DNA from: Lachnospiraceae bacterium
Lineage (GTDB): Bacteria > Bacillota > Clostridia > Lachnospirales > Lachnospiraceae
Length of the DNA stretch: 64,000 nt
Assembly: GCA_017539565.1 (NCBI GenBank)
Contig: JAFYCS010000048.1
Span: forward strand, 1-64,000
Direction of reading: 5' to 3'
Below, piece by piece: positions 24,797-34,228 of this stretch. Position numbers and translations under genes: made by a program. The number at the start of each line of letters is the position of its first letter. Position 1 is the stretch's first letter. Below the pieces are notes generated by a model that worked only from the letters and a program-made list of their open reading frames with translations, was not told the DNA's origin and made no database searches.

Positions 24797-27700
24797 ATGA
24801 GAAGATGGCATGAAAAGAGAAAACTGAATAATGCCGGCTTTACTCTGGTAGAGATGATAGTTGTACTGGTCATCCTGGTGATCATGCTTTCTTTAAGTGC
24901 GGTCGGGATCATGGCATGGCAGGACTGGTCAAAAATGAAACAGCTCAATGCCAATGCAGAGACGATCTTTATTGCGGCGCAGACCCAGCTTTCCGATTTC
25001 TCAAGCAGCGGTTCACTGGAAAGCAGGGTTATCGATCAGATAAAGAGCGGAGATGATTATCTTGTAAAGGAGATCACATCAGCAAATATCGGTGATATTA
25101 CAGATCCGGATGGAGTTCCTTATGAATGGGAACAGGTATGGAGTACCGGGGAACATAAGGGTACCATAGTATCTGTATCAAGTAAGCCCGGAGAGTATCA
25201 GGATTTCCTTGAGAACAAGGCACTTGATCCCGGAACCCAATTGCTTTTTGAGCTGATAACAGCTTATGTATATGATAAATCCATATTGAATGATTCAGCC
25301 ATTCTCATAGAGTTTTCGCCTGATGCAGCGCAGGTTTTAGCGGTATGCTATTCCAGATCAGCGGAAAAATTAAGCTATGATCCCGATGAGGCAGGTGCGG
25401 TATGTGTGCTGAAACGTGACGAGACAACCCGTAATGATATCATGCTGGGATATTACGGAGTAAAAACTTTAGCAATGCGTATAGAGGGAAAAACGGATAA
25501 TACGCTTCATATAGGCGCAGGCGATTTCCTGCTGAGAAACGGATCTATCCTGGATGCGGTTTATGTACCCGAAAATGAAGAAGACGTATTCGGAAGCGGC
25601 AAGGATCTTACATTTATATTCTCTGTGTATAATCCGGAGACGGAAGGCAGCAGAAACAGGGTGATGTCGTTTGAATTTGCTGTAAACAGCAGCGATATGC
25701 TTCCGTCGGGAATGAAACAGGCACAGGGAAAGAATGCACGTGTGGCTGATGTAAAATATTACCATCATAATATTCAGGTCGGGGATACAACGCAGTTCCG
25801 TATCCCTGTATGGATAGAGCTTACAGACGAAGGCAGAAGAGCCATAAGGGTTGCGCTTGATGCGGCTGATATACAGGCGCAGTCAATAACCTCTGCTCTT
25901 GCACTGGGGCTGGATACAGGCGATGATGTGAGGGATGTCGACAGGGAAAATGCTAAAGAGGCGTTCCTGAGGACATACAGTTTCTACCGCTTCGGTCTTG
26001 ATGTGGATAAGATATATCTGGGACTGACGATACAGGATAATACCGATCCGTCCAGCGATCCAGATGACGAGATCTATACTGATGAAGAAGGTGTTTATAC
26101 CACTTTCGCTTCGATAAGCCGTAATAACACGGATAAAAAAGCGAACTATGAGATAGCAAACGGCAGGCATCTGTATAATATGCGTTTTGTTGAGGATTAT
26201 GCAGATAAGATCGTGGAGATTACACCGGAAAGTACCGAGCTTATAGGTACTTTGCAGAACAACAGGGATTGGAATACCTGTTATGTTCGCAGCTTTAAGC
26301 TTATACAGGATATCGACTGGCACAGCTTTACCGCATACGGATATATGGGCAGTAATGCGGGAGAAAACAATTTCTTTGATTCGTATGATATGAGCGATCC
26401 TGTGAATTCGGGTATAGGTGTTGCAGGGCTGATAACGGAGACGGAAGAGTTCCCTTCTTTCAGGCAGTTAAACGCCGGTGACAGCTTCAGTGCGGAAAGG
26501 AAGAACGGAAACGGCAGCTTCGGTATTTCCAATCTTACCATTACGACAGATGCAAATGAGTTCTTTGGTGTATACGGATATGGAGCTCAGGATGATAATA
26601 AAAAATTACATACTGATGCACTGGTGTCTGCACGTGCAGAGGGACTGCATCCTACCGGACTGTTTGTTTATAATTTCGGAACAATAAAGAATCTTGTGCT
26701 TGAGAAACATAAGGTGTTCGGAACATATATGACCGGTGGCTTTGTAGGTGAGAATTTCGGTACCATATCGGATCTGGAGCTTAAGAACGAAACGAATACG
26801 GCAGCCATGGATAAAACCGAGGACACTTTTGTAAACAAGATCGTGGCACTTAAGCTGCTCATCCCTGCCCTGGAGGGAAGCGGCGATTCAGGCAATGAGG
26901 ATCAGATCTTAAAAACCTACATAAAAGAACAGCTGTATTCGCGTAATACCAGTTTTGTTGTGGGTATACTTGATGTCGGCGGTATCTGCGGTTATCAGAA
27001 GTATGCCAATACCGGCAGCACTACCGTCAGCTACAATGCGCTTAAGAATGAGGCGCAGGTAGCAGGACAGGCATACCTGGGAGGCATCATAGGACGCAGC
27101 ATTGTTCATTATGAAACTAAGACAGACGGATACACTGTGATCAGTCTGCCGGCAGGGGCACAGCAGAATGAGATGAGATATGTGTCTTTCTGTGATAATG
27201 AGAATTACGGAAGGATACAGGCATTGCCTATATATGATACCGACGGAAATTCTGGAAACGGCAGCGGGCCTGATTACAGGGCAGCGTTCTATATCGGCGG
27301 TATCTGCGGTATGGCTTGTGATAATATTGTAAATGATTCTGATACATATTTAAATATCAGTACTTCCTCTCCGACCGTACTGCTTAAAAATTGCAGAAGT
27401 TACTGGCTGTATACCGATGAGGAGATAGATGCCCTGATAAACGGGAAGAAAGACGGATTCAGTGCATTGCAGTCTGAACTTAGGGGCTCATTTACAGGCT
27501 GTCTGGTCGGTTTTGCCAGAAGAGTAATGTTTGAAAACTGTTCAACCGAGCTTAATGAGGAGAGAGAAAACAACGGTAATCAGTACATTTTCGGAAAGTA
27601 TTACACCGGCGGCTTTGCCGGAGTAATGAGCGTCTGTGCGATAAAGAATGAAGAAGACAGCAAAACCGTTAATGCGGTAAATATTATCGGACGAAATGCA

Positions 27701-30601
27701 GTGGGCGGCTTTGCAGGGCTGATAGGAGCACCTGCCGGCTTTGATCCGAAAAAAGACGATGCAGATACAAAGCTTGTCAGATATCAGTATGCGCCCTGGG
27801 ATCTGGGACTTGATACTCCCATAGACGGAGATCCGCAAAGATCCGGTAAGATAAGCAACGTGATCAATACCGGCCTGACATTTGCGACAGGCGGTAAAGA
27901 GGATATGGCTAAAAACGGCTGGGTAGGTGGTATCTGCGGCTATAACGCAGAGAATATAACCGACTGCAGCAGTGTTTTAAATGTTTATGCGAAACAGACC
28001 ATGTTAAAGCTTATCGATATGACAAGCGATGACGATGATCTTATCTGTGACTATGCCGGAGGCCTGGCAGGTTATAATTCCCTGACCATAAACGGAGATA
28101 CGGGAACATCATCTGTCAATACGGTAGTATATGGAGATAATTATGTCGGCGGCGCAGTGGGAGCAGCAGATGTCGGTGGTGAAAATGAATCCGAAGCTGT
28201 TAAGACTGTCATGGAGTGTTACCTTGTTAACGCTGAAGACGGCATAGATGTAGAAGGCATATCCGGATTTAAGGGCAGTTATATACTGGCGCGGCACGAC
28301 AATGCAGGCGGAATATGCGGATGGATAAAGAGGGCCGGAGTATTTAACAATAATGCGGATATCACAGGGGACTTTATCGTACATGCAGATAATTATGCCG
28401 GAGGGTATATAGGACGTGTATATGGTGAGCCGGGGATTGCTGCTCCGCGATACTATGCAAGGCTTAAAGCCGGCAACGGCGGTAAGCAGATAGTTAAGGC
28501 CGACGGCTTCTATGCCGGAGGATTTGCTGGAGCGGTAACCGCTCAGGTAACCGACAGGATAGCAACATGTGTATCAGGTGTTTCGTCGGTTACGGCTAAG
28601 TACTTCGCCGGAGGTTTTGCGGGAGCAGTTATTATTCCGCAGATGTCAAAGACAGATTCCAATCTTGCGGTACCGCCGGGATTTTACAGTGTAGACAATG
28701 AAAATATGATGATCAGCGCCCTGGCAGCGGCCGGCGGATGCTACGGATATTATGAGGTGGCTTCGGAATACTGGCCTGACGCACCTGAAGTGCTGCGCTC
28801 GTATCTGGAAACACCTGAGAATATGAATAATGCTGCAGCATTTTCAAATACACTTGATAGTATCGGCGGCGATGCCATGAAGGTTTCTTCGATAACTTAC
28901 ATTGATAATAAAGTGGCTGACCACGGGATCAATAACGGTAATTATATAAACAACCTTCAGATAGAAGCAATGACTGTAAATGCAGATACCGTACAGGCTC
29001 AGTATTATGCCGGCGGATTGTTTGGTTATGTATCTGCTGCGCAGAGTATATATATAGAGCATGGTAACAGCTGCAACGTAAGCACGCTTGCACAGGATAC
29101 TTTGGACGGCGGTTTCACTTATGCCGGAGGTATAATGGGCAAGATTGGGGAAAGGATGGTCCTTAATAACTGTACCAGTACGGGAGTCATCAGTTCCGGT
29201 TCCGTATATTACGGTGCTCTTTGTGAACTGAATATGGGGACCATACAGAACTGTACGGTGGGATATGCGTTCGCCGGGAACGGGGAAAGCGGATATCTGG
29301 GTGATCATGATTATGTTGGCGGTCTGTGCGGATTAAACGCGGTAAGCGGAAGACTTATCGGTACTTTCAACGGAATGCGGAACAGGGACGGATACCCGTA
29401 TCCCAATGATGTATCAGGGCGGTATTGCGCCGGCGGGCTTTGCGGGGCAAATGATGGTCACATCGCTTTGTCTGATGGTTTCGGATATGTTATCGATGTG
29501 TGCGGTGAAGAATACGCCGGCGGTGTCTGCGGAGTAAACCGCGGTACTATTACTGCAGGAGATACAGGAACCGCTGCACACACAGAAGGCCGTAATATAC
29601 AGGTCAAAGGCAGGTATGCCGGACTGATAGCGGGTATTAATGAGGGAAGCATAAGCGGTGTGAGAATAAATGATAACAGCATCGGGCTTATTCCCGAAAA
29701 CAATGCATCGGAAGCAGGAGCTGCCGGAGCGTTTGCCGGGATAAATGCAGGTACGATCGCTAATTGTATAAATGAAAAATCTTTCACAGTTAATGTTGAA
29801 ACGGCAACAGGGGTGGCAGGCGGCTTTGCCGGAGCGGCACAGGGAAATGCTGTATTTGAAGAACTTATCAATAAGGGCGATATACAGGCGGACGATGTTG
29901 CGGCAGGTATAGCAGCGGTGCGCAGCGGCGAAGGAAATATCAGGATAAGTAATTGCAGGAATTACGGCAGGATAAACTCCGGTACGGGAGATGCATACGG
30001 TATCTCAGGCGTGAGCGGAGCTGTTGTTACCGGTTGCCTGGAGGCAGGCGGGATAGAGGATCATCAGCATATATATGCTGATGGCTCGACTGCGCAGAAT
30101 AACTATTTTATAGCCGAGAGATTAAGCGATGTATCACGTAAGGAAAACTTTACTTTCACTGCTGAAGGCACCGAAACATATAAGGCTAAGGTCAGCGGAA
30201 CCTATATCTTTAAACTGTGGTATAGTTATGAAGGTTCAGATGTTGTAGTTGCTGAAAATGTGAAAGTGACACTGCAGGAGAATGATATCATTAACCTGAA
30301 TATCAATGATGTGTGCAGCAGGCTTAATATTGACATAGATCAGGTGTATGTTGGCGAAGATGTTGTTTATCATCTGGATGTTCAGGCACCTCCTTTGGTC
30401 AGACAGGTAGATAAGAGTGCAGCACTTACCAAGCTTTCACCGTATCGGGAGGAAGACGGTACATACACTTTATGCCGGGATATAGAAGGCAAAAAGTATA
30501 GTACCGGAATAACCGGGCTGCAATACGACCCTATGGATTTCAATAATAAGACGCAGCGTGTTGACATGCTGGAGCAGGTATATGCTACCTATCTTAAGTG
30601 A
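24797..30601 (+). CDS. Giant pilin: prepilin N-terminus fused to GLUG-type repeat adhesin domain (1934 aa)
   Basis: The leader MRRWHEKRKLNNAG precedes FTLVEMIVVLVILVIMLSLS, a class III prepilin signal with Glu5. Residues to about 450 form a non-repeat region. From about 450 the protein enters a beta-helix-like region (YEIANGRHLYNMRF) and then dozens of GLUG-like motifs such as FGTIKNLVLE, GGFVGENFGTISDL, VGGICGYNAENITDCSSV, YAGGFAGAV, YAGGLFGYV and YAGGVCGVNRGTI until about 1780. GLUG repeats occur in surface proteases and adhesins of gut Firmicutes. The last 150 residues are a separate domain (TETYKAKVSGTYIFKLWYSY). At 5.8 kb it is the largest gene here and over ten times a normal pilin. ATG 24797 follows AAAGAAGGCGTTGT. 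Confidence 0.85.
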   Translation: MRRWHEKRKLNNAGFTLVEMIVVLVILVIMLSLSAVGIMAWQDWSKMKQLNANAETIFIAAQTQLSDFSSSGSLESRVIDQIKSGDDYLVKEITSANIGDITDPDGVPYEWEQVWSTGEHKGTIVSVSSKPGEYQDFLENKALDPGTQLLFELITAYVYDKSILNDSAILIEFSPDAAQVLAVCYSRSAEKLSYDPDEAGAVCVLKRDETTRNDIMLGYYGVKTLAMRIEGKTDNTLHIGAGDFLLRNGSILDAVYVPENEEDVFGSGKDLTFIFSVYNPETEGSRNRVMSFEFAVNSSDMLPSGMKQAQGKNARVADVKYYHHNIQVGDTTQFRIPVWIELTDEGRRAIRVALDAADIQAQSITSALALGLDTGDDVRDVDRENAKEAFLRTYSFYRFGLDVDKIYLGLTIQDNTDPSSDPDDEIYTDEEGVYTTFASISRNNTDKKANYEIANGRHLYNMRFVEDYADKIVEITPESTELIGTLQNNRDWNTCYVRSFKLIQDIDWHSFTAYGYMGSNAGENNFFDSYDMSDPVNSGIGVAGLITETEEFPSFRQLNAGDSFSAERKNGNGSFGISNLTITTDANEFFGVYGYGAQDDNKKLHTDALVSARAEGLHPTGLFVYNFGTIKNLVLEKHKVFGTYMTGGFVGENFGTISDLELKNETNTAAMDKTEDTFVNKIVALKLLIPALEGSGDSGNEDQILKTYIKEQLYSRNTSFVVGILDVGGICGYQKYANTGSTTVSYNALKNEAQVAGQAYLGGIIGRSIVHYETKTDGYTVISLPAGAQQNEMRYVSFCDNENYGRIQALPIYDTDGNSGNGSGPDYRAAFYIGGICGMACDNIVNDSDTYLNISTSSPTVLLKNCRSYWLYTDEEIDALINGKKDGFSALQSELRGSFTGCLVGFARRVMFENCSTELNEERENNGNQYIFGKYYTGGFAGVMSVCAIKNEEDSKTVNAVNIIGRNAVGGFAGLIGAPAGFDPKKDDADTKLVRYQYAPWDLGLDTPIDGDPQRSGKISNVINTGLTFATGGKEDMAKNGWVGGICGYNAENITDCSSVLNVYAKQTMLKLIDMTSDDDDLICDYAGGLAGYNSLTINGDTGTSSVNTVVYGDNYVGGAVGAADVGGENESEAVKTVMECYLVNAEDGIDVEGISGFKGSYILARHDNAGGICGWIKRAGVFNNNADITGDFIVHADNYAGGYIGRVYGEPGIAAPRYYARLKAGNGGKQIVKADGFYAGGFAGAVTAQVTDRIATCVSGVSSVTAKYFAGGFAGAVIIPQMSKTDSNLAVPPGFYSVDNENMMISALAAAGGCYGYYEVASEYWPDAPEVLRSYLETPENMNNAAAFSNTLDSIGGDAMKVSSITYIDNKVADHGINNGNYINNLQIEAMTVNADTVQAQYYAGGLFGYVSAAQSIYIEHGNSCNVSTLAQDTLDGGFTYAGGIMGKIGERMVLNNCTSTGVISSGSVYYGALCELNMGTIQNCTVGYAFAGNGESGYLGDHDYVGGLCGLNAVSGRLIGTFNGMRNRDGYPYPNDVSGRYCAGGLCGANDGHIALSDGFGYVIDVCGEEYAGGVCGVNRGTITAGDTGTAAHTEGRNIQVKGRYAGLIAGINEGSISGVRINDNSIGLIPENNASEAGAAGAFAGINAGTIANCINEKSFTVNVETATGVAGGFAGAAQGNAVFEELINKGDIQADDVAAGIAAVRSGEGNIRISNCRNYGRINSGTGDAYGISGVSGAVVTGCLEAGGIEDHQHIYADGSTAQNNYFIAERLSDVSRKENFTFTAEGTETYKAKVSGTYIFKLWYSYEGSDVVVAENVKVTLQENDIINLNINDVCSRLNIDIDQVYVGEDVVYHLDVQAPPLVRQVDKSAALTKLSPYREEDGTYTLCRDIEGKKYSTGITGLQYDPMDFNNKTQRVDMLEQVYATYLK

Positions 30602-30618
30602 TAAGAGCGGACAGTGAT

Positions 30619-31272
30619 ATGAAGAAGAATTACAGTATAAAAACAGATGATCGTGGTGTGGCAATGATGGTGTGTATCACTATCATAGCTATTCTTATGA
30701 TCTTTTGTTTTTCCCTGCTGGCGGTATCATATAGTCTATATAGTTCACAGAACAATACCATGCAGGAGGAGCGTAATGCAGAAGCCGCCAAGAGTCTTTC
30801 CATGGCTATAAGGGAAGAGCTTACTGCGGATTCGGAAGATAGTCTGCTGGTCAAGTATCTCAGATATAATATCGTTACCGGGGCTGATGCGGAGAAGAAT
30901 GAAGAAGAAAGCTGGCCACATTACGAGCCCGGGGTTACCGGTCATGATGAGGAAAGTGCAAAGCGTTATTTTAAACTTCAGAAATCAGATGCCGTTAGTA
31001 TAAACGGTGTACCCAGCAGTACAGAGATATGCATGTGGTGGACTGCACCTGAGACTGAAATAAATCCGGACGAAGATGCGCATCTGTTTGTTGAAGTAGA
31101 ATGCCGCTCCGGCAGTCAGAGTTATGTGGTGTGCAGTGAATATAAGCTTATGGAATTTGACGATGAGGTCTGTTCTTATGCCGCCAATTCCGAGCAGGTC
31201 AGTATAAACCCCGCACACAGATTTATTGACAGGAATTTTATATGGCGCTGGGAATTTGTGGGAAGCAGATAA
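30619..31272 (+). CDS. PilX-like minor pilin-type protein
   Basis: The N-terminus KKNYSIKTDDRGVAMMVCIT runs into a hydrophobic helix (IIAILMIFCFSLLAVSYSLY), the RG-(V/A)-AMM pattern of PilX/GspK-like minor pilins, which often lack Glu5. The helix continues amphipathically (SQNNTMQEERNAEAAKSLSM) and a mixed domain of about 150 residues follows. ATG 30619 is chosen; GTG 30598 overlaps the stop of the GLUG pilin gene and would add seven residues. PilX/GspK-type subunits usually cap a minor-pilin priming complex. Position directly after the giant pilin supports that role. Confidence 0.65.
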   Translation: MKKNYSIKTDDRGVAMMVCITIIAILMIFCFSLLAVSYSLYSSQNNTMQEERNAEAAKSLSMAIREELTADSEDSLLVKYLRYNIVTGADAEKNEEESWPHYEPGVTGHDEESAKRYFKLQKSDAVSINGVPSSTEICMWWTAPETEINPDEDAHLFVEVECRSGSQSYVVCSEYKLMEFDDEVCSYAANSEQVSINPAHRFIDRNFIWRWEFVGSR

Positions 31273-31305
31273 AATGCTGTAAAGCTTTAACGATGGTAGA
31301 GGATT

Positions 31306-31794
31306 ATGAAGGATATCAGCAGGAGAAAAGTTGATAATGCGGGAACAACGCTTATAGAAACACTGGCAGCATTTACCGTGCTGGCAGCTATACTTGCTAT
31401 ACTTTTTCATATAGTTAATTTTTCGGGTACGCTGCGGACACAGGCTGTTGATGCTGCTCATCTGGATCAGATGTTTCAGCGTGAAGTGTGTAAAAATGAC
31501 AGCAGTATCGATACTTCATTTGTGGAGATCACCTATTATTCACGCGAAGGCGGCGAGGCTGAGAATGAATTGGCCTGCGGTTTCTGGATGGTACTGGATA
31601 CGGAAAAGACAGTACTTCAAAAGAACTATCTGGGAGTAAGCTATGACGAAAATGGTATCAAAGACAATCCGCCGCTGTTCCGTATGGATAATCTTGGGAT
31701 CACTGTATATACCTGCAGGGATAACCTGATAGAAGAAGAGAAATTACCCAGACCGGTGATGGTAAGCTATCACTTTAATGCACCTGCACCCTGA
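31306..31794 (+). CDS. Pseudopilin-like minor pilin (PilV/GspI-type N-terminus)
   Basis: The leader MKDISRRKVDNAG is followed by TTLIETLAAFTVLAAILAIL, a prepilin signal with Thr at position 1 and Glu at 5. Minor pseudopilins often have a non-Phe first residue. The 162-residue protein then has a short globular domain (YYSREGGEAENELACGF). ATG 31306 follows GTAGAGGATT. It belongs to the compact minor-pilin cluster (nine bases to the next gene) typical of priming complexes in type IV pilus and type II secretion operons. Confidence 0.72.
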   Translation: MKDISRRKVDNAGTTLIETLAAFTVLAAILAILFHIVNFSGTLRTQAVDAAHLDQMFQREVCKNDSSIDTSFVEITYYSREGGEAENELACGFWMVLDTEKTVLQKNYLGVSYDENGIKDNPPLFRMDNLGITVYTCRDNLIEEEKLPRPVMVSYHFNAPAP

Positions 31795-31803
31795 GGAGAG
31801 TAT

Positions 31804-32544
31804 ATGACGGTTAATAAGCGTAAACAATCGAATAAGGGTTCAACGCTTCTTGAGCTGATAGTATGTTTTGCCCTGCTGGGTATATTTATGAGTGCGGCAG
31901 CAGTGGTCATAACCAATGTTACCAATGTATTCTTTGATGTAAAGGGACAGACATACGGCAGACAGGTTGCCGACATAATCTTAAGCAAGATAACCGGGGA
32001 GATAGAGGGGGCCAAGCTTTCGGCAGAGAGTACTTTTGAACAGCCGATAATATATCAGGATCCGGCAGATGAATTAGCCGGGAACCGCTCCGGATATAAG
32101 ATTGACCTTTATGACAGGACCGATACGCATATACAGATGTATGAAGAGGACGGCGTATTAAAGATAAGATACTTTGAGATCAATCCGCCTAAGGATGGCA
32201 CTGATGATAATTATAAAAACGGCCATATAAACGGAACGGTATGGACTTTTGATGAGGCCGTCTATCAGGGATATACGATCAAATCCCTGAGGTTTGTGCC
32301 TGCAGACCAGGGTGTGGGAGCTGAAACGGCGGACGCTGAAACGATTGAAGGCGCGGCTTACGCTAACGGAACGGTCAGCGGAAACGATTATCCCGGGAAT
32401 GTGATAGGAGTATATCTTACGCTTCAGAGTCCTCAATACGGCGAATTCTATGCATACAGATATGTTAAGATGTATAATATTACCGATACTGAAGCGCAGA
32501 ACTATAAGATACAGCTGCTTACGAGCGAAAACTATGGCGATTAA
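31804..32544 (+). CDS. Pseudopilin-like minor pilin (PilW/GspJ-type N-terminus)
   Basis: The leader NKRKQSNKG precedes STLLELIVCFALLGIFMSAA, again a class III signal with Glu5 and a long hydrophobic helix. A continuing helix (YGRQVADIILSKITGEIEGA) and a beta-rich C-terminal half follow (IQMYEEDGVLKIRYFEI, IGVYLTLQSPQYGEFYAYRY). PilW/GspJ-like subunits have this size (246 residues) and this position beside PilV- and PilX-like proteins. Ribosome binding site GAGGAGAGTAT; spacing to the next gene is 8 bp. Confidence 0.7.
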   Translation: MTVNKRKQSNKGSTLLELIVCFALLGIFMSAAAVVITNVTNVFFDVKGQTYGRQVADIILSKITGEIEGAKLSAESTFEQPIIYQDPADELAGNRSGYKIDLYDRTDTHIQMYEEDGVLKIRYFEINPPKDGTDDNYKNGHINGTVWTFDEAVYQGYTIKSLRFVPADQGVGAETADAETIEGAAYANGTVSGNDYPGNVIGVYLTLQSPQYGEFYAYRYVKMYNITDTEAQNYKIQLLTSENYGD

Positions 32545-32552
32545 GGGTACAC

Positions 32553-32981
32553 ATGGAGAACGAAAAGTCCTATAATAAGAGTACGATAAGGGTGATAAAG
32601 TTCATACTGATAACGGCGGTGGTTGTATTTATACTGCTGGCGGCATTCTTTGTGTTTAAAGTGTATTCCGAAGGACGTTTTGCACTCAGGGAAGCAAAGA
32701 ATGTAAAGCTGGCATTATATACAACAGACATAGAACTGTATCCTGCAGGGAAATGCGTATATGCACCGGAGAGATATGACGGACTTGCAGACGGAGTAAT
32801 AGAAAATGTGGAGAAATATGCAGGAGTCAGTTCGGGTGTTACCATTCTTTCATATGACAGAGAAGAGCGTGAAATTCTGATGTTCACCTACAGTGCGAAC
32901 AACTATCTGGTCAGATATGAATATGACGGGGAAAATGAGCACTGGACGGTGGATTATCTGTGGAGGATACTGGTATATTAA
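32553..32981 (+). CDS. Single-pass membrane protein of the pilus operon
   Basis: A basic N-terminus (SYNKSTIRVIKF) precedes one hydrophobic helix (ILITAVVVFILLAAFFVFKV) and a soluble domain of about 100 residues ending in a Trp/Tyr-rich tail (EHWTVDYLWRILVY). There is no Gly-Phe prepilin cleavage site, so it is not a canonical pilin. Its place between minor pilins and pilC suggests an accessory or assembly function. No family recognised. Confidence 0.6.
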   Translation: MENEKSYNKSTIRVIKFILITAVVVFILLAAFFVFKVYSEGRFALREAKNVKLALYTTDIELYPAGKCVYAPERYDGLADGVIENVEKYAGVSSGVTILSYDREEREILMFTYSANNYLVRYEYDGENEHWTVDYLWRILVY

Positions 32982-33007
32982 GTTGCTGACGGAGGAATGA
33001 GGGGGCA

Positions 33008-34210
33008 ATGGCAGCCTACAGGTATAAGGCAAAGGATGACCAGGGCAAAGTAATATCGGGGATCATGAACGCGGCCAGCGAGCAGGATCTGCACGAGAAG
33101 CTTAAGGCCGAAGGAAGATTCCTTATTGAAGCAAAAGAACAGACAGGAAAGGTCAGGACTAAAAGACTTAAGGCCGACCGCCTGGCTGACTTTTCGCGTA
33201 ATCTGGGAAAGCTTATCAATGCAGGTATCACACTGGTACGTGCTTTAAAGATCATCTCTGAGGATGAGTCTACATCTCCGAAGGAAAGAGAGATATATGC
33301 GGATGTATTGAAGAGTGTCCGTCAGGGTATGCCGCTTTCAGATGCCCTTATGGATCAGGGAGATACTTTCCCCAGCCTGTTTATAAATATGATCCGAAGC
33401 TCGGAAAATGCCGGTAACATGGATAAGGTTGCGGATCAGATGGCAGAGTATTACAGTAAGGAACACCGCCTTAACCAGAAGATAAAAAGCTCAATGACAT
33501 ATCCCAAGATACTGGCGGTGATGATAGTAGCGGTGGTCATCATCATAATGGGCTTTGTTCTGCCGCAGTTTGAAGAACTGTTTGCGCAGATGGAAACACT
33601 TCCGCCTGCCACCAGGATACTGATGGCTATAAGTGATTTCGTAAAGAACCGCTGGTATGTATTGATCTTTTTCGGAGTGGTGGGCTATATGGTACTCAGG
33701 CTTTTCTTCTCCATACCCAAGATAAGGTATCTTCGTGATAAATTCGAGATCCATATGCCGGTAATAGGCAAGCTTCGCAGGATAGTTTATACGGCTAGAT
33801 TTGCAAGGACGTTATCAAGTCTCTATTCTGCGGGTATATCCATATTAAACTGTCTTACCATTGCCAAGACAACCATAGGCAATACATATATAGAATCACA
33901 GTTCGACGAGCTTATAGCCGCCATCAGATCGGGTGAGAATCTCTCCACTGCGATCGATAAGGTGGACGGATTTACAAAGAAGCTTTCTTCTACGGTAATG
34001 GTAGGTGAAGAGACAGGTGCACTTGATTCCATGCTTATCTCTATTGCGGATCAGATGGAGTTTGATTCCGAGATGGCAGTAAGCAAGATGGTAGCAATGC
34101 TCGAGCCTACTATGATAGTGGTTATGGCAGTGATCGTCGGTTTCATTATGATAGCCGTGATCCAGCCTATATACGGATCTTATCAGACTATAGCCAGCTC
34201 AGCGGGCTAA
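33008..34210 (+). CDS. pilC: Type IV pilus inner-membrane platform protein (PilC/GspF)
   Basis: The start YRYKAKDDQGKVISGIMNA is the standard PilC/GspF opening. Two related T2SSF domains follow (about 60-180 and 260-390), with LADFSRNLGKLINAGITLVR and ARFARTLSSLYSAGISIL, each followed by a hydrophobic helix pair; VGEETGALDSML and the closing PIYGSYQTIASSA are also typical. PilC is the membrane platform that couples the PilB ATPase to pilin insertion. The 400-residue length is standard. ATG 33008 follows GAGGGGGCA. One copy is present, as expected for a single pilus machine. Confidence 0.95.
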   Translation: MAAYRYKAKDDQGKVISGIMNAASEQDLHEKLKAEGRFLIEAKEQTGKVRTKRLKADRLADFSRNLGKLINAGITLVRALKIISEDESTSPKEREIYADVLKSVRQGMPLSDALMDQGDTFPSLFINMIRSSENAGNMDKVADQMAEYYSKEHRLNQKIKSSMTYPKILAVMIVAVVIIIMGFVLPQFEELFAQMETLPPATRILMAISDFVKNRWYVLIFFGVVGYMVLRLFFSIPKIRYLRDKFEIHMPVIGKLRRIVYTARFARTLSSLYSAGISILNCLTIAKTTIGNTYIESQFDELIAAIRSGENLSTAIDKVDGFTKKLSSTVMVGEETGALDSMLISIADQMEFDSEMAVSKMVAMLEPTMIVVMAVIVGFIMIAVIQPIYGSYQTIASSAG

Positions 34211-34228
34211 GGGGGAGGAATCTGATAC

